A stretch of 50,687 nucleotides of DNA from positions 105,014 through 155,700 of the forward strand of contig JAHDEC010000009.1 of assembly GCA_020629035.1 (NCBI GenBank), in the 5' to 3' direction. The position numbers and the translations under genes were made by a program. This DNA is from Saprospiraceae bacterium (GTDB lineage: Bacteria > Bacteroidota > Bacteroidia > Chitinophagales > Saprospiraceae). Shown here piece by piece: positions 33,889 through 41,278 of the stretch. Position 1 is the stretch's first letter. Each line of letters starts with the position of its first letter. Under the pieces are notes generated by a model. That model ran no database searches, had not been told where the DNA came from, and worked only from the letters and a program-made list of their open reading frames with translations.

Positions 33889-34881
33889 TTGACCCTACAA
33901 AAGATTCAACATATCATTCAAGAATACCAACGAGGAATCATTGATTTTGATTCTACTGCGATGGAATTATTTTCGTTCCAATATACACATAACCCTGTTT
34001 ATAAGCAATTTTGTGATTTGTTGAATAAATCTCCGCGACAAATAAATCGGGTGGAAGATATACCGTATTTACCCATTGAGTTTTTCAAAACCCACAAGAT
34101 AAAAACCGGAGATTGGCGCGAAGAAAAGGTGTATACCAGCAGCGGGACAACTGGTTCGATAAAATCCAAACATGTCATATTTGACGAAAAAGCTTACTTG
34201 GCTAATGCACAATCTATTTTTGAAAAACGATTTGGTGCCATAGAAAATTCGATTGTTATAGGCTTATTGCCTTCCTATTTAGAAAGTAACCAATCTTCTT
34301 TGGTAGCCATGGTAGATCATTTTATCCACCTTAGTGGCAATGATTTAAGTGGTTTTTACCTATATGATCATGATGCTTTATTCAAGTTAATCGAAGAAAG
34401 ACATGGAGAGCATACTATATTTTTATTCGGGGTTAGCTATGCCTTACTCGATTATGTGGCTAGGTTTAACCATAAAGCATTAGATAAGCTTGTTTTGTTG
34501 GAAACAGGAGGCATGAAGGGGAGGCGGGCAGAACTTACTAAACAGGAGATGTACAGTCAACTTAAAACAGGTTTCCCGATTAAGCAGATAGATTCTGAAT
34601 ATGGAATGACAGAACTTCTTTCGCAAGCCTATACGCAAGAAGAATCTTGGTTTAAGCCTAACCATATGCTAAAAGTTAGCATTGCGGAATTAAATGACCC
34701 TTACCAGCCGGCTAAGTTGGGAAAGTCAGGTTTAATAAGGATTATCGACTTGATGAATTATCACAGCTGCAGCTTTATTGCTACGCAAGATTTAGGTAAA
34801 ATACGACCTGACGGCTGCTTTCAAGTCCTTGGAAGAATTGATCATTCCGATATCAGAGGATGTAATCTGTTAGTTCAGTAG
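33889..34881 (+). CDS. LuxE/PaaK-like acyl-protein synthetase
   Basis: The 330-residue product resembles LuxE acyl-protein synthetase: IPYLPIEFFKTHKI, the ATP/AMP-contacting YTSSGTTGS (about 83-91), LPSYLE, FLFGVSYALLDY, and EYGMTELLSQAY followed by DLMNYHSCSFIATQDLG. It would activate a carboxylate with ATP and load it onto a protein or thiol. Neither LuxC reductase nor luciferase genes are nearby, so the carboxylate and acceptor are unknown. The start appears to be TTG at 33889; the next in-frame ATG is far inside the conserved part. It ends flush against the opposite amidase gene. Confidence 0.85.
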   Translation: MTLQKIQHIIQEYQRGIIDFDSTAMELFSFQYTHNPVYKQFCDLLNKSPRQINRVEDIPYLPIEFFKTHKIKTGDWREEKVYTSSGTTGSIKSKHVIFDEKAYLANAQSIFEKRFGAIENSIVIGLLPSYLESNQSSLVAMVDHFIHLSGNDLSGFYLYDHDALFKLIEERHGEHTIFLFGVSYALLDYVARFNHKALDKLVLLETGGMKGRRAELTKQEMYSQLKTGFPIKQIDSEYGMTELLSQAYTQEESWFKPNHMLKVSIAELNDPYQPAKLGKSGLIRIIDLMNYHSCSFIATQDLGKIRPDGCFQVLGRIDHSDIRGCNLLVQ

Positions 34882-36126
34882 CTATTTAAACGTGGAGAAT
34901 CCATGACTAATCCACTCAGCTAATGCTTGTCGATTCTGAACATATTGGATACGTTTCTGATCATTTTTGTTGTTGATATTACCCAACTCTAAAAATACAA
35001 TGGGAGGCAGCGTGTTTCTAACTACATACAGATTTCTACCTTGCACAAATCCATCATAACCTCTTCCTTTCTGAAACTCTTCGTATTTAGAGCTAAAGGT
35101 ATTAAGCATGTGCTCAGCTAAGTTTTTGCCTGTTTTTCCATTTTTGTAGTGGTAAAAAAAGACGTCTCTTCTTTTGTCTTTATGGTTAGAATCGATATGT
35201 AGTGAAATAGCATATTGCTCTTTAATGCCCTTTGATTTGTAACTGTTATATAATTGATTAACCTTGGATACTCGCTGGTTTAATCGTTGGAGTTGGTCTA
35301 GTGGTATTTTAACAGTTCCCATGCATAATTCATCATTATCACAGGCTAATACTTCCTGATCTCGTATCCCATCTTTATCCTGGATAATTACATGCACTGT
35401 TGCCCCTTTTTCCATCAAGTCTTTAGCTAATCTGAGGGCAATATCATAGGCATATTCATCTTCACATAAAGTATTTGGACAAGTAGTACACATGGCACCT
35501 GGATCCGGACCTCCGTGGCCACTTATGATGTAATACACCTTATTTTTTAGCGATTCATCTCTAATGGTTACATTTTTGTATTTCTCGCCAAATAATGGTT
35601 GAACTCTAATATTTCCCTTGGCTATTTTAGCCGGTGTTTTACTTGTTGGTTTAGTTTCCGCAGCGGGTTTTGCTGCCTGCGTCGGCTTTGTGGCCAGCTC
35701 TTTAGAAGACTCCTGGTAACAATTAACTAAATGGTGAGGGACCCAAAGTATTTTACTGTCTGTATACATGGTTTTCCTCAACTTTCGCTTCTGTATGGCT
35801 TCGTTGTATTCTTTAATTTGCACAGCCTGCTCCCAATCCGAAATGTTTAGAGTAGATCTTATGGAACTGCCATTATATTTTACGATTTCTATGGGTAGGA
35901 AGTATTCTACTTCATAGCTTAATTGAGTTTTTTGGTCAATATTGTTTAGCTCAAAAAACTTCTGGAGATTACAAGATTCAGTGTCTAGTTTATATCTTCT
36001 CATCAAGGCATAGCTACCTTCACCTTTCTGAACTCTTACTTTTAAATAGTAGGACTCAAAGGCAGAAACTTGGAAAGACAACAGTACAAAGAATGCTGTC
36101 AATAGTCGGAATTTGAACAATAACAT
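34882..36126 (-). CDS. N-acetylmuramoyl-L-alanine amidase (Amidase_3)
   Basis: The 414-residue exported protein hydrolyses the amide between MurNAc and L-Ala in peptidoglycan. It has a signal peptide (MLLFKFRLLTAFFVLLSF), an N-terminal LysM-like region (about 30-120), a Thr/Ala/Lys linker, and a C-terminal zinc amidase domain with the metal ligands visible: His in SGHGG, Glu in CEDEYAYD, His in SLHIDSN and catalytic Glu in VFLELGN. A TTG 27 nt upstream is rejected as start because it lies inside the -7 box TATTTTTG. The domain includes extra Cys residues (CTTCPNTLC). Confidence 0.88.
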   Translation of the reverse strand: MLLFKFRLLTAFFVLLSFQVSAFESYYLKVRVQKGEGSYALMRRYKLDTESCNLQKFFELNNIDQKTQLSYEVEYFLPIEIVKYNGSSIRSTLNISDWEQAVQIKEYNEAIQKRKLRKTMYTDSKILWVPHHLVNCYQESSKELATKPTQAAKPAAETKPTSKTPAKIAKGNIRVQPLFGEKYKNVTIRDESLKNKVYYIISGHGGPDPGAMCTTCPNTLCEDEYAYDIALRLAKDLMEKGATVHVIIQDKDGIRDQEVLACDNDELCMGTVKIPLDQLQRLNQRVSKVNQLYNSYKSKGIKEQYAISLHIDSNHKDKRRDVFFYHYKNGKTGKNLAEHMLNTFSSKYEEFQKGRGYDGFVQGRNLYVVRNTLPPIVFLELGNINNKNDQKRIQYVQNRQALAEWISHGFSTFK

Positions 36127-36150
36127 ACAAACGGTTTTTAAGGTCTTATG

Positions 36151-36158
36151 CAAAAATA
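36151..36158 (-). promoter_or_regulatory. -7 promoter element of the amidase gene
   Basis: TATTTTTG on the minus strand, 25 nt before the ATG at 36126; this placement decides the amidase start. Confidence 0.55.
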
Positions 36159-36248
36159 GTATAATATATTAATATTTCAAGTAACTACTTAGTAAATAAT
36201 TACTTACGCATAAGTTTATTTCGTAATATGATTATTTTATTTATATGT

Positions 36249-36256
36249 TATCTTTG
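36249..36256 (+). promoter_or_regulatory. -7 promoter element of ccmB, positioned for a leaderless transcript
   Basis: TATCTTTG ends only 5 nt before the ccmB ATG at 36262, so transcription should start at or next to the A of the ATG, using the spacing seen at the SRP RNA gene. Confidence 0.5.
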
Positions 36257-36261
36257 CATAT

Positions 36262-36924
36262 ATGGCAAGCCAATTATTGCAATTAACTAAGTTAATCGAA
36301 AAGGAATTTAAGCTGGAGTTTCGCAAGCGAGTGAGTTTAGCTTCTGTGCTTTTGTTTTTAGTTTCTGCTAGTTACATATGCTATAAAGTATTTATTAACA
36401 TTAATGGATTAGCCTGGATTTCATTGTTTTGGATTATCCTTTTATTTGCTTCTATTAATTTGATTCAGCGGACGTTCAATCAGAATTATGTGCGTAGAAA
36501 GTGGTTGTATTACAGTTTTTATGAACCAAGTACGGTTTACCTAAGTAAGTTTTTGTACAACCTTTTTTTCTTGGTAATCATTGCATTCCTTTTGCTATTC
36601 TTGATGAACACTTTCTTTGAGAATTTTATCAAATTACCTTCGTTATTTGTGTATGGTTTAATTTTAGGAACCATAGGTATTACTGGAGTAATGACCTTTA
36701 TCTCTTCGGTGGTTATGCATGCTGAGAATAATGGAGTCTTAATGAGTATTCTTGCAATGCCTTTAACTTTGCCTGTTATTTTATTGGCTGTAAAAGTGCA
36801 TGCAGTTAGTTTTGGCCTGATCCAGGATACAGCTGTTTCAGGCGATTTGTTGTTGTTAGGTGGTATAGATTTATTAATTTTTGGATTAGGTATCATGTTG
36901 TTTCCAAATATTTGGAAAGCTTAA
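36262..36924 (+). CDS. ccmB: Cytochrome c maturation ABC permease CcmB
   Basis: A 220-residue integral membrane protein with six predicted membrane helices. The N-terminal LTKLIEKEFKLEFRKRVSLAS and the later LSKFLYNLFF are typical of CcmB. With CcmA and CcmC it forms the transporter that releases haem-CcmE in the periplasm for cytochrome c assembly. No ccmA is in the window. It is followed by ccmC after 16 bp. The system is needed for the dihaem proteins encoded at 23-25 kb. The promoter box sits so close that the mRNA may be leaderless. Confidence 0.92.
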   Translation: MASQLLQLTKLIEKEFKLEFRKRVSLASVLLFLVSASYICYKVFININGLAWISLFWIILLFASINLIQRTFNQNYVRRKWLYYSFYEPSTVYLSKFLYNLFFLVIIAFLLLFLMNTFFENFIKLPSLFVYGLILGTIGITGVMTFISSVVMHAENNGVLMSILAMPLTLPVILLAVKVHAVSFGLIQDTAVSGDLLLLGGIDLLIFGLGIMLFPNIWKA

Positions 36925-36940
36925 ATAATATAGTTTGAAT

Positions 36941-37990
36941 ATGAAATATTGGTGGTGGAAAGTTTTAGCGATTGCAACCTTTAGTTATGTTTTGCTGGCT
37001 GGTTTGTTGACTCCACTTAAATCGGGGATTTATAGTGTCGATAAAACTAAGGGCCTGCTGGGAAGTACCTTAAGCCTACATGTAGAGACCTATAATACCT
37101 ACATGTCTTCAGCTCTTCAAAATGTGGCCTTCCTAAAACTATCTGATAATAAAGTAATAAGATCCACTTCGATTAACGAGATTAATGATTACACAGCAAA
37201 GATAAATTTTGAGCTTCCAAGTGAGTTAAGTACTGGTAAAAATGCTGAGCGCGCCACCTTGATTATTAATAACGAAGTCGATGGGAGTATGATATTGCCC
37301 AATGCTATTTTACTTAAACAAGACACAACATTGATAAAACAAAATGGAGCCAAGTGGACCGCTTTAGATGTAGCTTCCTTGTTTCCCAATAAAGGGTTTA
37401 GGTTTCCTTATCGGAATAAATTACACGAAACGATTCGGAACACTTTTTTTCATGTAGCTATTTGGTTTGCCATGTTTATCCTTTTAATCATTGCCCTAGT
37501 TTACAGCATTAGATATTTAATTTCAAAAGATTTACAGTTTGACTATAAAGCCGCAGCCTTCACCAATATCTCCATTTATTTTGGAATCATAGGCCTAATC
37601 ACTGGCGCTATTTGGGCAAAGTTTACTTGGGGAGCTTTTTGGACTGCTGATGTTAAGTTAAACATGGCAGCCATAAGTGTTTTGATTTATGCTGCTTATT
37701 GGATGCTTCGTTCGTCTATTCGAGATGTTGATTCTAAAGCTAGGATTGCAGCTTCTTATAATATTTTTGCCTTTGTAGTGATGATCCCTTTAATATTTAT
37801 TATTCCACGGTTAACAGACAGCTTACATCCAGGAAATGGAGGAAACCCGGCACTCGGCGGAGAAGATTTAGATAATTCATTGAGACTGATATTCTATCCA
37901 TCTATTATAGCCTTAACCTTAATTGGTCTTTGGATAGCTAATTTGACATATAGATTGCAAATTATCCACGATAAAACTTTAGAAGAATAA
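36941..37990 (+). CDS. ccmC: Cytochrome c assembly protein CcmC
   Basis: The 349-residue product is a multi-pass membrane protein of the CcmC/CcsA haem-handling family. The tryptophan-rich WGAFWTADVKLN (around 232) is the haem-binding WWD motif, flanked by membrane helices and by conserved His residues. CcmC loads haem onto CcmE. It is longer than many CcmC proteins because of a periplasmic domain of roughly 130 residues after the first helix. The ATG at 36941 is preferred over a TTG two codons upstream. Confidence 0.92.
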   Translation: MKYWWWKVLAIATFSYVLLAGLLTPLKSGIYSVDKTKGLLGSTLSLHVETYNTYMSSALQNVAFLKLSDNKVIRSTSINEINDYTAKINFELPSELSTGKNAERATLIINNEVDGSMILPNAILLKQDTTLIKQNGAKWTALDVASLFPNKGFRFPYRNKLHETIRNTFFHVAIWFAMFILLIIALVYSIRYLISKDLQFDYKAAAFTNISIYFGIIGLITGAIWAKFTWGAFWTADVKLNMAAISVLIYAAYWMLRSSIRDVDSKARIAASYNIFAFVVMIPLIFIIPRLTDSLHPGNGGNPALGGEDLDNSLRLIFYPSIIALTLIGLWIANLTYRLQIIHDKTLEE

Positions 37991-38001
37991 TTAAAAAAAA
38001 G

Positions 38002-38016
38002 TAGATTTGCAAATCT
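38002..38016 (+). promoter_or_regulatory. Promoter with embedded 14-bp palindrome upstream of ccmD-gdhA
   Basis: TAGATTTG (38002-38009) fits TAnnTTTG, and AGATTTGCAAATCT (38003-38016) is a perfect palindrome covering it and the start region. It lies 34 bp before the ccmD ATG, within the ccm operon, and could drive ccmD-gdhA separately under a repressor. Confidence 0.45.
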
Positions 38017-38050
38017 TCTATTCTTTCATAGATAATGAAGAAAAAAACAC

Positions 38051-38257
38051 ATGGTAAGAAATTATCTCATTAGTTCAATTCTTGTCTTTTTGCCTTGGCT
38101 TGTAAAAGCTGATTCCCTCGATTTTTTTCGAAGTACTGGAAAAATGTACTCAGTTGTAGCAGTAGTCTTAGTGCTATTTATAATCCTGGCAATTTATTTG
38201 ATAAAATTGGACAAACGTATAACCCAAGTCGAACAAAATAAAAAACATGAGTCATAA
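38051..38257 (+). CDS. ccmD: CcmD-like small membrane protein
   Basis: This 68-residue protein has a signal-like N-terminus, the sequence DFFRSTGKMYSVVAV, and one membrane helix followed by a basic KLDKRITQVEQNKK tail. This is the pattern of the Bacteroidota CcmD-type protein that helps CcmABC release haem-CcmE. It is next to ccmC, supporting the assignment. Its last 11 nt overlap the gdhA start, so gdhA translation may be coupled to it. Confidence 0.78.
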   Translation: MVRNYLISSILVFLPWLVKADSLDFFRSTGKMYSVVAVVLVLFIILAIYLIKLDKRITQVEQNKKHES

Positions 38258-39665
38258 ACAAGATGCTTTTTATGCGAGTGTAATTCGCAACTTTGATAAA
38301 GCAGCTGCTTTGACAGAGTATCCATCTGGATTACTCGAACAAATCAAGGCCTGTAATGCTGTTTACCAAATGAAGTTCCCCGTAAAACTAGGGGATAATT
38401 ATGAAGTGATTGAAGCTTATAGAGTTCAGCATTCACATCACAGATTACCTACTAAAGGTGGTATAAGATTTAGCCACTTGGTTAATCAGGAAGAAGTAAT
38501 GGCGCTCGCTTCGCTAATGACTTTTAAATGTGCTATCGTAGATGTTCCATTTGGTGGAGCAAAAGGTGGTGTAAAAGTCAGTCCTAGAAAATACAATGCA
38601 GAGCAACTTGAAAAAATCACTAGAAGGTATACAGTTGAACTGGTAAGAAAAAACTTCATAGGTCCTGGAATCGATGTTCCAGCACCTGATTATGGTACAG
38701 GTCCTCGAGAAATGGCTTGGATCCTGGACACCTACCAGCAGATGAAAAATGGTGAGCTAGATTCGGCTGGTTGTGTAACCGGTAAACCAGTTCACCAAAA
38801 CGGAATTAGAGGAAGAACGGAGGCAACGGGAAGAGGTGTTTATTACGGATTAAGAGAATTAGTCAATAACAAACATGCAATGAAAGAGCTTGGCTTGGAC
38901 ATTGGTATGGCCGGAAAAACCATGGTTATTCAAGGTCTTGGAAATGTTGGTTCGTATACTGGTTTAATTTCGCAAGAAGAAGGAGATGCAAAAGTGATCG
39001 CTATTTCTGAAATCGAAGGAACGATACTAGATAAGAAAGGACTTGATATAAAGAAGCTAATTGCCTACAGAAAGGAACATGGTTCGATCTTAGGATTTCC
39101 AGGTTCGAAAACCTTAGAAAACAGAGACGATTGGGTAGGTATAGAATGTGATATTTTGGTGCCTGCAGCACTTGAAAGTCAAATACATAAAGACAACGCT
39201 GCAGATGTAAAGACTAAAATTGTAGCTGAAGCAGCTAATGGACCTGTTACTGCAGATGCTGAAGAAATTCTAGTTAAGAAAGGTGTGCTGGTAATGGCAG
39301 ATATGTATCTAAATGCTGGAGGTGTTACTGTATCTTATTTCGAGTGGTTAAAAAACCTGAGCCATATTAGATTTGGGCGTATGTCTAAACGTTTTGATCA
39401 GAATGCAAATAACAATTTAGTAGATATGGTATTGCGTCTGACAGGTAAGACACTTAGTCAAAAAGAAAGAGATTTACTGACCAAAGGAGCAGATGAAGTG
39501 GACTTAGTAAGATCAGGTCTAGAAGAAACGATGGTCAACTCGTTCAATCAGATTTACGAAATTTATGCCTCAAGAGATAAAGTAAAAGACTTTAGATCGG
39601 CGGCCTTTATTTCAGCGCTAGACAAAGTAGCAAGTGACTACATGACATTAGGAGTTTTCCCTTAG
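38247..39665 (+). CDS. gdhA: Glutamate/leucine-family amino acid dehydrogenase
   Basis: The 472-residue protein catalyses reversible oxidative deamination, most likely of glutamate to 2-oxoglutarate and ammonia. Seen are the substrate-binding PTKGGIRFS, the catalytic-lysine motif GGAKGGVKVSP, the conserved PAPDYGTG, and the Rossmann GLGNVGSYTG. The length and overall order fit the glutamate dehydrogenase branch rather than leucine dehydrogenase. It overlaps ccmD by 11 nt, is followed by a strong terminator, and precedes an Lrp-type regulator that could control it. Confidence 0.92.
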   Translation: MSHKQDAFYASVIRNFDKAAALTEYPSGLLEQIKACNAVYQMKFPVKLGDNYEVIEAYRVQHSHHRLPTKGGIRFSHLVNQEEVMALASLMTFKCAIVDVPFGGAKGGVKVSPRKYNAEQLEKITRRYTVELVRKNFIGPGIDVPAPDYGTGPREMAWILDTYQQMKNGELDSAGCVTGKPVHQNGIRGRTEATGRGVYYGLRELVNNKHAMKELGLDIGMAGKTMVIQGLGNVGSYTGLISQEEGDAKVIAISEIEGTILDKKGLDIKKLIAYRKEHGSILGFPGSKTLENRDDWVGIECDILVPAALESQIHKDNAADVKTKIVAEAANGPVTADAEEILVKKGVLVMADMYLNAGGVTVSYFEWLKNLSHIRFGRMSKRFDQNANNNLVDMVLRLTGKTLSQKERDLLTKGADEVDLVRSGLEETMVNSFNQIYEIYASRDKVKDFRSAAFISALDKVASDYMTLGVFP

Positions 39666-39686
39666 TGGAAAATTAAGATCAATATT

Positions 39687-39723
39687 GCCCAAGTCAAAAG
39701 ATCTTGACTTGGGCTTTTTTTTT
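39687..39723 (+). terminator. Strong intrinsic terminator of the ccm-gdhA operon
   Basis: Perfect 11-bp stem GCCCAAGTCAA / TTGACTTGGGC with a 6-nt loop, followed by nine T residues; 22 nt after the gdhA stop. Confidence 0.95.
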
Positions 39724-39774
39724 GATATTTAGAAGATTAACCATTAGGATAGCCTTCAGAATAGAATAAAATTT

Positions 39775-39782
39775 TATTTTTG
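39775..39782 (+). promoter_or_regulatory. -7 promoter element of lrp
   Basis: TATTTTTG, exact TAnnTTTG match, 27 nt before the ATG at 39810. Confidence 0.55.
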
Positions 39783-39809
39783 AGGCTAATCGTAAAATTA
39801 TAGACTGAA

Positions 39810-40283
39810 ATGCAAGAGAAATTGGATAAGACGGATTTAAAAATTTTGAAGTTACTACAAGAAAGCAGCAAGATTACGAACCTTGATCTTTCAAAAAAAA
39901 TAGGATTATCTCCAGCTCCAACATTGGAAAGGGTAAAGAAATTAGAAACTCAAGAAGTTATAGAAAGCTACCACGCGAAAGTAAACGCTTCAAAGATTGG
40001 TTTAGACATTCGCACGTTTGTACTCGTATCTCTAGCTTGGGCTAAAGAAGACGCCTATGATATTTTCATAGAAAAAATAAATGATATTCCCGAAGTTGTA
40101 GAATGTTACATAGTTACAGGCGACGCTGACTTTTTGCTAAAAATCATTTGTAAAGACCTACCATCTTACGAAAAATTACTGTTCAAGCGATTGTCTAAAA
40201 TCGAAGAAATAGAAAGACTTAAAACCTTGATGACCTTAAATAAGGTGAAAAAGAGTAAAGTACTACCTTTTGATTACGAGTAG
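39810..40283 (+). CDS. Lrp/AsnC family transcriptional regulator
   Basis: The 157-residue protein has the N-terminal helix-turn-helix (about 6-60: LDKTDLKILKLLQES, LDLSKKIGLSPAPTLERVKKLE) and the C-terminal RAM ligand-binding domain (about 70-145, with ECYIVTGDADFLLKI). It binds DNA as an oligomer and senses an amino acid. Its position just downstream of gdhA suggests control of amino acid metabolism, possibly of gdhA itself. The next gene starts 15 nt after its stop. Confidence 0.93.
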   Translation: MQEKLDKTDLKILKLLQESSKITNLDLSKKIGLSPAPTLERVKKLETQEVIESYHAKVNASKIGLDIRTFVLVSLAWAKEDAYDIFIEKINDIPEVVECYIVTGDADFLLKIICKDLPSYEKLLFKRLSKIEEIERLKTLMTLNKVKKSKVLPFDYE

Positions 40284-40298
40284 AATGAGTCTTTAATT

Positions 40299-41090
40299 TT
40301 GTCAAAAAAACAAAGTCTATTTTGGGAAATTGGTCATCCGGACCATTCACATAAATCTTACCTATTAGGTACCATACATATATCAAATGATAAAGCATTT
40401 GATTTAGTAAAACCTTCTATGGCTTTCTTTGATAAGACCAGCCATTATTTCGGTGAAATGGATCTCGATGTGTCAGCTGCCTACCTTGATCAAAGAAATT
40501 TTATGTTGCCTCAGGGTCAAACCTTGGAAAACCTGCTTGGCGCGAGAAAGTATCAAAGGATTAGCAATACCCTATATAAGTATTTTGATTTTAATTTAGA
40601 TGCCTTTAATACATTCATACCCTTCTTTGTAGTTAGTCAGCTCCAAGGGCAAATGATTTCACAAGGTACAGAACTGCCAATGGATCATCAATTATGGGAA
40701 GCTGCAAGATCAAAAGATTTGACCTTAGGTGGTGTAGAAAGGTTAAATGACCAAATGGAAGTCATGGCAAAGATTCCGATTAAATATCAACTTAAGATGC
40801 TAAAAGACTTTTGCCGAAATATCAAAAGTCAACGTAAGAAAATAGATAAACTGCTAGACCTTTATCTTAAGCAGGAAATCCATAAAATCTACAAAATCAC
40901 CAATAAGCAACTTGGTGAAATCAGGCCCTTAATGTTGTACAATAGGAATGAATATATGGCTTCGTATATATATGAAAATAGAGAATATAAATCCTTCTAT
41001 ACCGTAGGAGCAGCTCATCTTGCCGGCCAAAAAGGAGTCTTAGCTCATCTAAAGCAAAAAGGACATAAACTACAACCGATTAGACTATAA
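40299..41090 (+). CDS. TraB/GumN family protein
   Basis: The 263-residue product has the family's conserved N-terminal YLLGTIHIS (21-29) and the C-terminal GAAHLAGQKGVLAHLKQKG. The family resembles Tiki-type proteases, with the His and Glu residues proposed to bind metal; activity here is unproven. Unlike many TraB/GumN proteins it lacks a signal peptide, so it appears cytoplasmic. The start is TTG at 40299, 15 nt after lrp, with no in-frame ATG before the conserved region. Confidence 0.82.
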   Translation: MSKKQSLFWEIGHPDHSHKSYLLGTIHISNDKAFDLVKPSMAFFDKTSHYFGEMDLDVSAAYLDQRNFMLPQGQTLENLLGARKYQRISNTLYKYFDFNLDAFNTFIPFFVVSQLQGQMISQGTELPMDHQLWEAARSKDLTLGGVERLNDQMEVMAKIPIKYQLKMLKDFCRNIKSQRKKIDKLLDLYLKQEIHKIYKITNKQLGEIRPLMLYNRNEYMASYIYENREYKSFYTVGAAHLAGQKGVLAHLKQKGHKLQPIRL

Positions 41091-41244
41091 GTATTAAGTC
41101 CTAAAGCTGTTAAGCAGATCTAATCTTAGGGTTAATAAAATGTAAAGGCATGGGATAAAATATCCTTGGTTTTTTCAAACCATTATTTTCGTCATATGTT
41201 TTACTTATTTAGTCGTTTAAATAAGCACTTCATACTTATAATAT

Positions 41245-41253
41245 TAAACTTTG
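41245..41253 (+). promoter_or_regulatory. Variant -7 element (TAnnnTTTG) of the TonB receptor gene
   Basis: TAAACTTTG, the same 9-mer found upstream of the pseudouridine synthase gene, 25 nt before the ATG at 41279. Confidence 0.4.
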
Positions 41254-41278
41254 TGGCTAAAATCGAATCAAGTACTAG

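Noticed and set aside
36127-36153. TTG start for the amidase
   Set aside because: That TTG is part of the -7 box, so it would not be in the mRNA.
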